A DNA stretch of 64,000 nucleotides from contig JAIEUA010000007.1 in the NCBI GenBank assembly GCA_019744815.1, positions 62,001 through 126,000 of the forward strand, in the 5' to 3' direction. This DNA comes from Phycisphaerales bacterium (GTDB lineage Bacteria > Planctomycetota > Phycisphaerae > Phycisphaerales > UBA1924). A program made the position numbers and the translations under genes. Shown here piece by piece: positions 42,779-51,928 of the stretch (positions are counted from its first letter, which is position 1; each line of letters opens with the position of its first letter). The notes under the pieces are model-generated. The model did no database searches and was not told where the DNA came from. It was given only the letters and a program-made list of their open reading frames with translations.

Positions 42779-44245
42779 ATGCAACTCGTCAGCCAGGGCG
42801 GCCCTGCTCCTCGACATCTGTTCGTGATCTTCGGCGCGACCGGGGATTTGTCCTATCGCAAGCTGATCCCCGCGTTGTATCACGCGGACCAAGATCCCAA
42901 GGCCCACGAGGGGCACGCGATCCTGGGCGTCGCCCGCGCGGCGCTGACGGACGAGCAGTTCCGCATCGCCGCCGCCGAGGCGTTGACGCAGAGCGGCGTG
43001 CACAAGGCCGATGCGGAGCGGTGGGCGAACAAGACCCTGTTCTTCCAGTCGCTGGGCGAGAGCGGGCCCAAGGAATACCAGGCGCTGCGCACCCGGATCG
43101 AGACGCTGGAGCGGGAGCACAAGCTTCCCGGGCATCGCGCGTTCAATCTCGCGCTGCCGCTGCCGGCGTTTGCCCCCACCGTCGAGCGGCTCGCCGAGGT
43201 CGGCCTGAACAAGAGCCCGGGCTGGACGCGGCTGATCATCGAGAAGCCGTTCGGGCAGGATCTCTCGAGCGCGAAGGCCCTGAACGACCTTATTCACAAG
43301 TACTACGCCGAGGACCACGTCTATCGCCTGGATCACTACCTGGGCAAGGACACGGTGCAGAACATCCTAGTCTTCCGCTTCGCCAACTCGATGTTCGAGC
43401 CGATCTGGAACCGCGACAAGATCGAGAAGATCGAGATCACGGTGGCGGAACAGCTCGGCGTCGAGTCGCGCGGCGCCTTCTACGAGAACGCCGGTGCGCT
43501 CCGTGACATCGTGCAGAACCACATGATGCAGCTCGTTGCGCTGGTCGCGATGGAGCCGCCCGCGCTCATCGAGGCCGACAGCGTCGGCAACGAGAAGGTG
43601 AAGGTGCTCAAGTCCATTCTGCCGCTCGACAAGGAGCATGTCGTCTTCGGGCAGTACGGCAAGGGCATGATGGGCAACGAGGTTGTCCCCGGGTATCTGG
43701 GCGAGAAGGGCGTGGCACCCAACTCGAACACCGAGACGTTTGTGGCGGCGAAGCTGTCGATCAACAACTGGCGCTGGCAGGGCGTGCCGTTCTATCTGCG
43801 GACGGGCAAGCGGCTGGCGAAGAAGGCGACGCGGATCGTGGTGACGTTCCGCCGCCCGCCGGTCGCGATGTTCGACACGTACGGCTCGTGCGTGTTCACG
43901 CAGAATCGCCTTGAGCTTTTGCTGCAGCCCGACGAGGGGTTCAACATGACTGTGGATGTGAAGCAGCCCGGTTCGGGCCTGCATCTGCAGACCCAGCGGA
44001 TGCGGTTCCGCTACGCGGAGGCGTTCGGCAAGCTGCCCGAGGCGTACCAGACGCTGCTGCTGGATGTCGTGCGCGGCGACCGCACGCTCTTTGTCCGCTC
44101 CGACGAGATCGAGACGTCGTGGGAGCTGTTCGATCCGGTGCTGCAGAATCGGCCGGAGCTGAAGCAGTACGCGTCGGGAAGCTGGGGGCCGCAGGAGGCC
44201 GAGGATCTGCTGGTGTCCCGCGGGCATCAGTGGACGGAGATCTAG
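42779..44245 (+). CDS. zwf: Glucose-6-phosphate 1-dehydrogenase
   Basis: A 488-residue enzyme of normal length oxidising glucose-6-phosphate with NADP. The ATG at 42779 has GGAG 6 nt upstream. Cofactor motif: FVIFGATGDLSYRKLIPALY. The catalytic His is in RLDHYLGKDTVQNI, with the Lys-containing IIEKPFGQD. Also FYENAGALRDIVQNHMMQ and IRTGKR-like YLRTGKRLAKK. It follows gnd after a dispersed repeat. Confidence 0.97.
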   Translation: MQLVSQGGPAPRHLFVIFGATGDLSYRKLIPALYHADQDPKAHEGHAILGVARAALTDEQFRIAAAEALTQSGVHKADAERWANKTLFFQSLGESGPKEYQALRTRIETLEREHKLPGHRAFNLALPLPAFAPTVERLAEVGLNKSPGWTRLIIEKPFGQDLSSAKALNDLIHKYYAEDHVYRLDHYLGKDTVQNILVFRFANSMFEPIWNRDKIEKIEITVAEQLGVESRGAFYENAGALRDIVQNHMMQLVALVAMEPPALIEADSVGNEKVKVLKSILPLDKEHVVFGQYGKGMMGNEVVPGYLGEKGVAPNSNTETFVAAKLSINNWRWQGVPFYLRTGKRLAKKATRIVVTFRRPPVAMFDTYGSCVFTQNRLELLLQPDEGFNMTVDVKQPGSGLHLQTQRMRFRYAEAFGKLPEAYQTLLLDVVRGDRTLFVRSDEIETSWELFDPVLQNRPELKQYASGSWGPQEAEDLLVSRGHQWTEI

Positions 44246-44270
44246 CGGCAAGGGTGGAGTGACTGAACCC

Positions 44271-46337
44271 TCAACGGGTCAGGACGCGCTCGAGCAACTC
44301 GTTCGCCCGGTTGTTCGCGTACTCCGCCACACGTTGCGACTCGCGTGACTCGGTGGCATAACGGCACAGGGCGGCGAGCGAATCGCGCTCGGGGCCGAGG
44401 GTGGTCCAACGCGGGTCGGGTGCGCCGGCGCAGACGCCCATCAGCAGCACCGCGGCGCGGGCCGCGTCCGAATCGGCGACCAGCTCCTTGCGATCACGGG
44501 TGACGCGGCAGACGTGTGCGGCGACGCGGACGACGGCGTGGCGTGCCGCGAGTTGATCTGCGGCGCGGGCGGCGTCGCGGGCTTTGGCTTCGTCCGGATC
44601 AGAGGCGGTGGCGACGAAGGCGCGGAGCGCGCCCTTGGCGTCGTTCAGGAGCTTCACGAGATCGGCGTCATCGAGCGTCCAGCCGCCGAAGCGGGTCAGG
44701 GCGGCGCGATCGGACTCGAGGTCGGCGATGTCGGCGGCGAGCGCGAGCGTGGCGGCGAGGGCGCGGAGGCGAGCGGCATGCTGCTCGCCGCCGGGGCCGC
44801 TGCGGTTGGAGGCCTTTCTGCGCCACTGCGCGCGTTCGCGTTCGACGGCGTCGAGGAGCGTGCCGGACTGTGTGCCGAGGACGTCGTCGAGGGCGGCGTC
44901 GCGTTCGCGGAGGCGTCGCTCGCCGGGGAGATCGAGCAGATCGGCGCAGTCGGAGGCGAGATTCGAGAGGCCGTCGATGGCTTGGTCGCGCTGCTTGGGG
45001 TCGGCGACGTCCTTCGCGAGCTTGAGCAGGGCGTCGGCGAGCGGCTTGGCGTTCTCGCGGAGCGTGGGCTCGGCGGCGGCTTGCGGCTCGCGGAGGGCGT
45101 CGCTGGTGCGGCGGATAAGGGCGAGAAGGCGGGTGTGCCGCTGGTGCATGTTGACGGCGGCGAGCACACCGGGGTCGCCGGCCGCGTCGGCCTTGCGGAT
45201 GGCGGCGGTGACCGCATCGATCGCCTCGGACTGCGAGCCGCGGCAGAGTTCGGCGATGGACCGGAAGGCGGGGCGGAGCTGGCGGATGACGGTCGAGTCG
45301 TCCTGCAGCGCGTCGCGGGCGGGCATGGACTCGAGCCAGAGCACGAGGCGGGTGAGGCGGTCGGCGTTCGCGGCGGTTGGGGCCGGCGGTTCATCGGGCA
45401 TCAGTTCGAACGCTGGGCCGATCGCATCGGTGATGGGCTTGAAGGCGGGTGCGTTGGTGTGGCGTTCGAGGGCGTCCAGCACGCGGGACCAGGCGGCGAG
45501 GCGGCGGAGCCGGGCGAGGCCGCGGTCGGCCTGCGGGGCGTCGGTGGAGGTATCGGCGAGGATCTCCTGGGCACCGAGGGCGAGCTCCTTGAGCCAGCGT
45601 TTGTAGGTGTTGGCGGGAAGCTTGGACTCGCGGCCGAAGCAGCCGCCGGCGTCGCGGATGAGGCGTGTGAGCGCGTCCGCACCGGGCTTGTACGCGGTCC
45701 ACTTGGAGGCGAGGGAGACGCGCTGCTGCAGCGGCTCGAGCGCCTTGATCGTGTCAGCGAGTGCGGTCGAGTCCGTGCTCTTGAACTCGGGCCACGCGGG
45801 GCTTGGAGCGCCGACGATGGTCGGCCATGCGGCGAGTGCGTGGGAAGGATCGAGCTTCTCGACGAGCGGGGCGAAGGTGCTTCGAAGCTCGGCGTCGAGT
45901 GTGTCGACGGTGATCGTCGTCGCGGCGAGTGCGTCGATTGATTGGGTGAGCGCGGCGAGTTCGGCGTCGGTGGTGAGCTTGGTGGCGAGCGCGGCGCTGA
46001 GCGCGGGCTGAGCAGCCTGCAGCTTGCGGGCGGCGGCGATGTGGCGAGAACCGGGGACGCCGAGGGCTTCGCCTTGTTCGAGCAGCGCGGCGGCGAGAGC
46101 GGTGTAGGCGGCGAGGAACTGTTCGCTGGCGGGTTTGTTCTGCTTGAGCGCGGCGGCGGATTCGCGGAGGGTCTGCGCGTCGCGGAGGGCGACGTTGCCG
46201 CTGCCGGGGGCGGGCTCGGTGGAGCCGAGGTTGAGGCGCTGGGCGTGGGCGGTGGAAGCGAGCAGCAGCGCGGCGAGGCACGCGGCGCGGAAGGCGGGAG
46301 CGGGATTACGCGCGGGCCATGGCGAGGGCTTGGGCAT
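44271..46337 (-). CDS. Large exported helical protein of unknown function
   Basis: A 688-residue protein starting at the ATG at 46337, within the end of the glycosyltransferase gene. A signal peptide (CLAALLLASTAHAQ) is followed by a very Ala/Leu/Arg-rich and mainly helical chain, probably a chain of helical repeats. No domain is recognised. It is the last gene of a minus-strand run, and converges on zwf. Its composition recalls other long periplasmic planctomycete proteins, but function is unknown. Confidence 0.65.
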   Translation of the reverse strand: MPKPSPWPARNPAPAFRAACLAALLLASTAHAQRLNLGSTEPAPGSGNVALRDAQTLRESAAALKQNKPASEQFLAAYTALAAALLEQGEALGVPGSRHIAAARKLQAAQPALSAALATKLTTDAELAALTQSIDALAATTITVDTLDAELRSTFAPLVEKLDPSHALAAWPTIVGAPSPAWPEFKSTDSTALADTIKALEPLQQRVSLASKWTAYKPGADALTRLIRDAGGCFGRESKLPANTYKRWLKELALGAQEILADTSTDAPQADRGLARLRRLAAWSRVLDALERHTNAPAFKPITDAIGPAFELMPDEPPAPTAANADRLTRLVLWLESMPARDALQDDSTVIRQLRPAFRSIAELCRGSQSEAIDAVTAAIRKADAAGDPGVLAAVNMHQRHTRLLALIRRTSDALREPQAAAEPTLRENAKPLADALLKLAKDVADPKQRDQAIDGLSNLASDCADLLDLPGERRLRERDAALDDVLGTQSGTLLDAVERERAQWRRKASNRSGPGGEQHAARLRALAATLALAADIADLESDRAALTRFGGWTLDDADLVKLLNDAKGALRAFVATASDPDEAKARDAARAADQLAARHAVVRVAAHVCRVTRDRKELVADSDAARAAVLLMGVCAGAPDPRWTTLGPERDSLAALCRYATESRESQRVAEYANNRANELLERVLTR

Positions 46338-47541
46338 AGACCTTCTCCAGCTCGGCGACCATGGTTTCGGCGCTGAAGCGTTCGCGGCAGAGCTCGCGGC
46401 CGCGGGAGGCCATTGCGGCGCGGTCGTCGGGGTGATCGTACATCGAAGCAACAGCTTCACGCAACGCGGCGGTGTCCTTGGGTGGGATCAGGCGGCCGGT
46501 GACGCGGTTGATGCAGATCTCGCCGGTGCCGTCGACGTCGTAGGCGACGACGGGGACGCCGACGAGCAGGGCCTGGGGCACGGTGCGAGGGAGGCCTTCG
46601 CGGTAGGAGGGATGGACAAGGACGTCCATGGCCTTCATCATCTCCGGCACGCGTTCGCTGGGCACGAGTCCGGTGGTGACGACCTTGGAGGTGAGCCCCA
46701 TCTCGGCGACGCGTTTGAGCAGGCGGTCTCGCCACCAGCCGTCGCCGACCCAGAGGAGCTTCCAGTTGTCGCGCTTTCGGAGTTCGTCGCCGAGAGCGTC
46801 GAGCAGATCGTCGTGGCCCTTGAGCTCGGCGAGGCGGGCGACGGTGCCGATCACGAAGTCCATGGGCGAGAGGCCGAGCGATTCGCGGACGGCGTCGCTG
46901 ATGGCGGTGGTGCCCTGAGGCGTGAGCGGGTGCAGGTAGCGCTCGACTTCCATGCCGCTGTAGACGGTGGAGTACTGCTCCTTGCGGCCGATGTGTTCGT
47001 CGAGAAACTGTGTCGTCATCGCGTCGGCGACGGAGACGATGCGGTGGCAGCGTTTGGCGGCGAACTTCTCGCTGGCGATGTAGATCTTGTTGGTGCGGGC
47101 GGGAAGGTACTTGTGGAAGGGCGGGCCGTGGATGGTGTGGACGACGCCGATGGGACGGCCGCGGCGTTTGGAGGCGGGGAGCTCGGCCCAGGCGGCGGCG
47201 CGGCCGAGGATGCCGGCCTTGCTGCTGTGGGTGTGGACGATGTCGGGTTCCAGGTCGCGGATGAGTTTGCGCAGGGCGTAGTAGCAGCGGAGGTCGGTGA
47301 GCGGGCGGATCTCGCGGATGAGGGCCGAGACCTCGTGCATGCCGATGCGGCGGGGCTGGCCGTGGTCGTCGGTGCACGACAAATTGGAAGCGCGATCGAA
47401 GAGGGAGCCCTCGGGGCCGAAGATGGGGCCGAAGGCGAGGTGGATATCGTGGCCGAGGCGGGCCTGGCCTTCGCAGGAGAGGACGGTGTTTTCCTGCGAG
47501 CCGCCGAGGATGAGGCGGGTGGAGATGTGGAGGATGCGCAT
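46306..47541 (-). CDS. Glycosyltransferase family 4 (GT-B fold)
   Basis: A 411-residue GT-B enzyme from the ATG at 47541. The acceptor half begins RILHISTRLILGGSQENTVL and has IVHTHSSKAGILGRAAAW. The donor half includes IGTVARLAELKGHDDLLDA, LLWVGDGWWRDRL, VLVHPSYREGLPRTVPQALL and VVAYDVDGTGEIC, the E-x7-E-like retaining GT4 region. It probably extends a surface polysaccharide or glycolipid; acceptor and donor are unknown. Confidence 0.93.
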   Translation of the reverse strand: MRILHISTRLILGGSQENTVLSCEGQARLGHDIHLAFGPIFGPEGSLFDRASNLSCTDDHGQPRRIGMHEVSALIREIRPLTDLRCYYALRKLIRDLEPDIVHTHSSKAGILGRAAAWAELPASKRRGRPIGVVHTIHGPPFHKYLPARTNKIYIASEKFAAKRCHRIVSVADAMTTQFLDEHIGRKEQYSTVYSGMEVERYLHPLTPQGTTAISDAVRESLGLSPMDFVIGTVARLAELKGHDDLLDALGDELRKRDNWKLLWVGDGWWRDRLLKRVAEMGLTSKVVTTGLVPSERVPEMMKAMDVLVHPSYREGLPRTVPQALLVGVPVVAYDVDGTGEICINRVTGRLIPPKDTAALREAVASMYDHPDDRAAMASRGRELCRERFSAETMVAELEKVYAQALAMARA

Positions 47542-47567
47542 GCGTGCGGCCTGCGGTTGGAGGTGAT

Positions 47568-48005
47568 TCAATCGGTGACGAGCTTGGCCTCGCTCACGCG
47601 GCCGTCGGGTGTGAGTTTCAGAATGAGCCATTCGCTGTCGACGGAGAAGAAGCCGCGTTCTGGTCCAAGCAAGTAAACCATGTCGTAGTTGCGAAAGTAG
47701 GGCGTGTCGTCCGGCGGGCCGAGCAGTGACACGACGTTATCGCGATGAAGGCCGAGAGGAGAATGGTTCTTGAGCAGGTCGTTCACCATTCTCAACCGGA
47801 TCGAGCTCCGGGCGAGTGTCGCGGGCGTTGCTCGCCATTGTTCGGATCTGAACGACACCGAGTATTCCGGCTCGCTCCACGACACGTTGCCGCCGAACGC
47901 CAAGAACCAGAGAACGCCGATCGCCGCGAGGCCGATGAAGAACCCGGACGAGCCGAGCAGTCTCCTCTGGCGGCGGCGGTACCTCGATGTGTCGATTGAT
48001 CCCAT
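47568..48005 (-). CDS. Small membrane-anchored protein with BamE/SmpA-like domain
   Basis: A 145-residue protein from the ATG at 48005. A basic N-terminus and one hydrophobic helix (about residues 17-36) anchor it. The C-terminal 75 residues resemble the SmpA/OmlA (BamE-like) fold: VNDLLKNHSPLGLHRDNVVS, LLGPPDDTPYFRNYDMVYLL and WLILKLTPDGRVSEAKLV. Such domains occur in outer-membrane assembly proteins, but the resemblance is limited to the domain. Confidence 0.65.
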   Translation of the reverse strand: MGSIDTSRYRRRQRRLLGSSGFFIGLAAIGVLWFLAFGGNVSWSEPEYSVSFRSEQWRATPATLARSSIRLRMVNDLLKNHSPLGLHRDNVVSLLGPPDDTPYFRNYDMVYLLGPERGFFSVDSEWLILKLTPDGRVSEAKLVTD

Positions 48006-48036
48006 GCGGCATCGCGATGGTATCGAACATCCACGA

Positions 48037-48519
48037 TCACGCGCGTGCGGGAGTGGCGGCGTCGCGACCGCACTCGGGGCAGCGGCTGTCGCGGACGCCG
48101 TGCAAGTCGTAGCCACAGCGGCGGCAGGAGCCGTGCGGGGGCTTGGCCCACGGGCGGAGGGCGAGCAGGACGAAACCCAGGCCGATGGTGCCGACGGACC
48201 AGAAGGGGATGATGACCTCGGTGCCCATGGTGCTGGTGCGTAGGACGGGGGCGACGAAGGTCTGGCGGGTCATCGCGGACATGGACGGGTAGACGACGCG
48301 GGTGAAGCTCTCCTTGGCGGTGAGGACGCCGGGGGAGAACGGCTTGCTGCGCTGGACGCGGACGGCGCCGGGGAGGAGGCGGGCGGAGTTCATACGGCTG
48401 GTGGAGTCGGCGGCGTAGTCGAGGCCGACGAGCCAGGAGAGGGGGTAGGCGATGAGCGAGAGGCCGATCAGCAGGCCGCCGAGCCAGAGGAGGAGTTTGG
48501 AGGGGAGGCGGCGGGGCAC
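48037..48519 (-). CDS. Small membrane protein with C-terminal zinc ribbon (first of three)
   Basis: A 160-residue protein with two hydrophobic helices (about 8-32 and 107-124). It ends in a zinc ribbon, CRRCGYDLHGVRDSRCPECG. The CxxCGYDLxG...CPECG tail is typical of small planctomycete membrane proteins; its ligand is unknown. It lies next to two similar genes at 48556 and 49104. Confidence 0.75.
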   Translation of the reverse strand: MPRRLPSKLLLWLGGLLIGLSLIAYPLSWLVGLDYAADSTSRMNSARLLPGAVRVQRSKPFSPGVLTAKESFTRVVYPSMSAMTRQTFVAPVLRTSTMGTEVIIPFWSVGTIGLGFVLLALRPWAKPPHGSCRRCGYDLHGVRDSRCPECGRDAATPARA

Positions 48520-48555
48520 GAGGGGTGTACTGGTGAAGATCGGGATGGTTTCAGA

Positions 48556-49047
48556 TCATGGTGGCGTGTCTGCGGCGGAAGAAGGGTTGATGTTTGTGAG
48601 AGCCCTTCCGCATTCGGGGCAGGCGGCCGCCTTCAAACCCGAAAGCGCGTATCCGCAATCGGGACAGACTCCCGCCATCAATCTCTGAACCGCACGCCGT
48701 GTCCAAATCGACAGGAAAATGCAGGTAAGAAAGACCGCCCAAAGCGGCACCGCGACCCCGAACTGGCCGAGAACAAGCGAGAGACCGGGAAGTACCGCAC
48801 GGGCGGCGGTGGACCGATCGACGATTCCCGCGGAGTCGACACGAACGAGAGGTGGCTCATGCTTCGATACGAACTGTGGCTCAAACTCGATACTCGCTTG
48901 ACGGACGGTAAAGGAATACCAGCCGACTCGAGGAATGAACTTGTTGATCTCGATCATCCACTGAAAGCTGAGAGCGGCTACTGCGACTGTCATCCAGGCC
49001 GCGAGCGTAGAGAGCTTTGAAAGCAAGCGAAACGCGGCGGGTCTCAT
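48556..49047 (-). CDS. Small membrane protein with C-terminal zinc ribbon (second of three)
   Basis: A 163-residue protein from the ATG at 49047. Two hydrophobic helices (about 14-33 and 99-121) and a C-terminal ribbon CPDCGYALSG...CPECGRAL. Its start codon overlaps, as ATGA, the stop of a relic that repeats the last 14 codons of truA. This shows that it once followed a complete truA gene (see findings). Confidence 0.75.
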   Translation of the reverse strand: MRPAAFRLLSKLSTLAAWMTVAVAALSFQWMIEINKFIPRVGWYSFTVRQASIEFEPQFVSKHEPPLVRVDSAGIVDRSTAARAVLPGLSLVLGQFGVAVPLWAVFLTCIFLSIWTRRAVQRLMAGVCPDCGYALSGLKAAACPECGRALTNINPSSAADTPP

Positions 49048-49061
49048 TTGTGTAACTCCGC

Positions 49062-49104
49062 GTACCTGATCCACTCCAAGCACAACCCCGTCGGCGGCAG
49101 CGTT
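49062..49104. repeat. Relic copy of the truA 3' end
   Basis: A 43-bp segment identical at 41 positions to 49582-49624 in truA, 520 bp away in the same orientation. Read on the minus strand it encodes TLPPTGLCLEWIRYAELHK and a stop, close to the true TruA ending. Confidence 0.9.
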
Positions 49105-49571
49105 TAGTGTGTTTCGCAAGTGGTACCACACTCAGGACATGTCGATGTCGGAAGGTCCGCGCGTGGGTAGCCGCATGAGGCACAATTCTGAAAGATGGTC
49201 CGCGATCGCGACCGCAGTCGCATGGCGAGCAGAGCGAGTGGCGGTACCACGAGTGGCCAAGCTGGTAGAACGAGAAAGAAGCTGCCCGGGCCGCGCGAGT
49301 ACCTCGGCAACCAGACGACCTCCAGGTTCCCGTACCAGACGGTGGCGGGCTCCAATCGTGAGAAACTGAAGCCGGGCGGCCCCCAAAAGCCGTTCAGGAA
49401 CGAGAATTGGACAATACGTAGTCCGCCTTGAGCGAAGCTGACATCGCGCAGTTTGCGATCCTGAAAGTACGAAACGGTCCAGATACAGCTCGCCACGATG
49501 CTCGCAAGGATCGTCACAAGAACGACGACGTACGCGGCCACAAACTTGTCAACTCGACGCCGCCTTGTCAT
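49104..49571 (-). CDS. Small membrane protein with C-terminal zinc ribbon (third of three)
   Basis: A 155-residue protein with two hydrophobic helices (about 10-32 and 100-117) and a C-terminal ribbon CASCGYPRADLPTSTCPECG. It starts 23 bp inside the end of truA. It and the relic truA end directly behind it appear to be one half of a tandem duplication. Confidence 0.72.
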   Translation of the reverse strand: MTRRRRVDKFVAAYVVVLVTILASIVASCIWTVSYFQDRKLRDVSFAQGGLRIVQFSFLNGFWGPPGFSFSRLEPATVWYGNLEVVWLPRYSRGPGSFFLVLPAWPLVVPPLALLAMRLRSRSRTIFQNCASCGYPRADLPTSTCPECGTTCETH

Positions 49572-50472
49572 TCACCGAATTGTACCGGATCCACTCCAAG
49601 CACAACCCTGTCGGCGGCAGCGTTGGACCCGCTCGCGTGCGGTCACGGGATTCGAGGATGGCTTGCACGTCCTCGGCCTTCTTGATGCCGCGGCCGATGT
49701 CGATGAGGGTGCCGCCGATGATGCGGACCATGTTCCAAAGGAAGCCGTTGCCCTCGATGTCCATGCGGATGCGTGCGGCACCGGGGCCGATGTCGGTCTT
49801 GGTGACGGTGAGTGCGTAGATGGTGCGGACGGTAGTGAGGCGGCCGTGGCCGCTGGCGGCGAAGGCGGCGAAGTCGTGCTCGCCGATGAGGGCTTGCGCG
49901 GCGCGCTGCATGGCTTCGACGTCGAGGGTGTCCCAGACGTGGTGGACGTAATGGCGGTCGAAGAGCGGGCGCGACTTGGCGTTGTGGAAGGTGTAGGAGT
50001 AGGCCTTGCGTTCGCACATGGCGATGGGGTGGAAGTCGTCGGCGACGAGGGCGGCGTCGAGGATGACGACATCGTCGGGGAGTTTGCCGTTGATCGCACG
50101 GGCGAGGGAGTCGGTGTTGCGTTTGATGGGCCAGCCGGTGTGGGCGTCTTCGTCCCCGCCGCAGGTGAACGCGGCGACCTGGCCTTTGGCGTGGACGCCG
50201 CTGTCGGTGCGGGAGGCGCCGAGGACTTCGACGCGTTCGCGCACGATCTCGCGAACGGCGCGTTCGACGACGCCCTGCACGGTGCGGAGGGCGACGCGGG
50301 TCGGGTCCTCGGGTGCGAGGGCGGGATCGACGAACTTGCCGGAGCCGGTGAGGTTGGACTGCTCGAGCGTGGGTTCCTGCTTCTGCCAGCCGCAGAAGTT
50401 GGTGCCGTCGTAGGCGATGGTGAGCTTGTAGCGGGGCACGGGAGAGGGTACGCGGCCCTCGGCCTCGCTCAC
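49549..50472 (-). CDS. truA: tRNA pseudouridine synthase A
   Basis: A 307-residue enzyme making pseudouridine at positions 38-40 of tRNA anticodon stems. The GTG at 50472 overlaps the upstream stop by 4 bp. Motifs: YKLTIAYDGTNFCGWQKQ, catalytic D90 in GASRTDSGVHAKGQ, MVRIIGGTLIDIGRG and the terminal TLPPTGLCLEWI. An insertion of about 25 residues (35-60) lies between GWQKQ and RTVQGVVE, which are nearly adjacent in most TruA. The C-terminus is slightly extended (NSVNDKAASS). Confidence 0.95.
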   Translation of the reverse strand: MSEAEGRVPSPVPRYKLTIAYDGTNFCGWQKQEPTLEQSNLTGSGKFVDPALAPEDPTRVALRTVQGVVERAVREIVRERVEVLGASRTDSGVHAKGQVAAFTCGGDEDAHTGWPIKRNTDSLARAINGKLPDDVVILDAALVADDFHPIAMCERKAYSYTFHNAKSRPLFDRHYVHHVWDTLDVEAMQRAAQALIGEHDFAAFAASGHGRLTTVRTIYALTVTKTDIGPGAARIRMDIEGNGFLWNMVRIIGGTLIDIGRGIKKAEDVQAILESRDRTRAGPTLPPTGLCLEWIRYNSVNDKAASS

Positions 50473-51296
50473 GCTCCCACGCTGCGGAGCGCCCGCGTGC
50501 AGATCCGCCGCGTGGCGCCGCCGGGGTCCTTTTCCAGCCATCGTTTGGTGAGCGACCGCACCCACTTCTCGTCGTGCTTGGCCGCGTCGTTCAGCCAGTT
50601 CGACACCGAGTCTTGCACGTACTTCGTCGGGTCTGCCCGCAGCGGCTCGAGCAACGAGAGGCCCAGCGCTGGTTTGGCCTTCAGTTCCTCGATGTGGGCA
50701 CACCACACGCCCCGCGGCCTCGTGGCCTCGGTCGCGAACCGACGGATGTTGGGCGACGGGTCGGTCGTCCACGGTTCTAGTCGTTCGATCGCCTGTCCCA
50801 GCTCCGCCGCGATGGCAGGTCGGGCCGCCATCCACGCCCATTCGCGCACGCCGCTGTGGGAATCGTCGGCGAAGGGTCGGATCGCCTTGAGTTGAGCTTG
50901 GAGAGCAAGGGGCTTGGAGTCGCGCCGCGTCAGCGCGTAGGCGCACCACCCGCGCACGGTGTCCGACGGATGGCCGCTGAGTGCTTCCAGGCGTGCACCG
51001 GCGTGGCGAGCGAGCAGCACGCCCGCCAGTTCCATCCGCCCCACGATCCCCATCCGCGGCGTTGCCGGTTGACCTTTCTTCTTCACCACCCGCTCGCCCG
51101 CCGCGGCCAAGGCCTCCAGCGCGGACTTTGGCGCTTTGGGCACGACCGCGGCGAACAAGCGATCAAAGTCGACCGCGAGCAGCTCCACCAGCGTCCGCGA
51201 CGCGATCTCGCCACGACTGAGTTTGGCCCGAAGCGCGGGCGTGACTTCGGCGAGCGTGCGGGCTCCTGTTGCAGTGCTTGGCGACGAACGACCCAT
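50469..51296 (-). CDS. AlkC/AlkD-like HEAT-repeat DNA alkylation repair protein
   Basis: A 275-residue helical repeat protein from the ATG at 51296 (GGGAG upstream). The C-terminal half has the AlkC/AlkD-like pattern: GVREWAWMAARPAIAAEL, NIRRFATEATRPRGVWC, LRADPTKYVQDSVSNWLNDA and WVRSLTKRWL. Members flip-free excise alkylated bases such as 3-methyladenine. The catalytic residues cannot be confirmed here. It precedes truA with a 4-bp overlap. Confidence 0.8.
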   Translation of the reverse strand: MGRSSPSTATGARTLAEVTPALRAKLSRGEIASRTLVELLAVDFDRLFAAVVPKAPKSALEALAAAGERVVKKKGQPATPRMGIVGRMELAGVLLARHAGARLEALSGHPSDTVRGWCAYALTRRDSKPLALQAQLKAIRPFADDSHSGVREWAWMAARPAIAAELGQAIERLEPWTTDPSPNIRRFATEATRPRGVWCAHIEELKAKPALGLSLLEPLRADPTKYVQDSVSNWLNDAAKHDEKWVRSLTKRWLEKDPGGATRRICTRALRSVGA

Positions 51297-51314
51297 CTGT
51301 ACAAGAACTCCCAC

Positions 51315-51674
51315 TCATGATCGCGGCAAAGGCACCATCCGGATGCGATCGTCCTCCACCACGGAGAAATGTCCGGCCCAATCATCCCGGCTTGCCATCA
51401 CCGCGACGATCGATTTGGCTGCGGCCTCTGGCGAGGGAAGCGAGAGTCGGAACAGAACAACTCCCTGGGACGCGGATTGACCGCGGCGAAACACCAGCTC
51501 GCCAAAGTCCTTGTCGAAGGTGATGAGCAGGCGGGCGTCCGCAGCGGCAAGCTCGAGAACGGTCGCATCGGAGATCCCCGGCCGCGACTCCCGAACCCAG
51601 AACACGTCGTGCCCGGCACCGCGAAGCCCAACGACGACCTGGGACGGAATGTTCTCGTTGGCAAGGAGTCGCAT
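51315..51674 (-). CDS. PIN-like toxin (DUF5615 type)
   Basis: A 119-residue protein from the ATG at 51674, with a PIN-like ribonuclease pattern: MRLLANENIPSQVVVGLRGA, HDVFWVRESRPGISDATVLE, LLITFDKDFGELVF. Acidic residues for metal binding are the Glu in LANENI and the Asp in FDKDFG. It directly follows a DUF433 protein, its usual antitoxin partner, with a 2-nt gap. Confidence 0.85.
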   Translation of the reverse strand: MRLLANENIPSQVVVGLRGAGHDVFWVRESRPGISDATVLELAAADARLLITFDKDFGELVFRRGQSASQGVVLFRLSLPSPEAAAKSIVAVMASRDDWAGHFSVVEDDRIRMVPLPRS

Positions 51675-51676
51675 CG

Positions 51677-51904
51677 TTAGGCCGATCGTGGGTATGCCCG
51701 CTCGATCGCGAGTCGATCCTGCGCGTACGAAAGGCATGCACGGATGTCCTCGGTCTTTAGACCCGGATAATTCTCCAGCACCTGCTGCTCGCTCCATCCT
51801 TGCGCGAGCAGACCGAGAATGAACTCCACCGCCAGCCGCGTGCCGCGGATGACCGGCTTGCCGTTCAATATCGCAGCGTCAAGATGAATGTGTTGCTGCC
51901 ACAT
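51677..51904 (-). CDS. DUF433 antitoxin
   Basis: A 75-residue protein with the DUF433 pattern: LNGKPVIRGTRLAVEFILGL, LAQGWSEQQVLENYPGLKTE, DIRACLSYAQDRL. A small helix-turn-helix protein that neutralises the PIN-like toxin encoded next to it and probably represses the pair. Confidence 0.88.
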   Translation of the reverse strand: MWQQHIHLDAAILNGKPVIRGTRLAVEFILGLLAQGWSEQQVLENYPGLKTEDIRACLSYAQDRLAIERAYPRSA

Positions 51905-51928
51905 GCGTGGATTGTACTTCGAGTTGCC

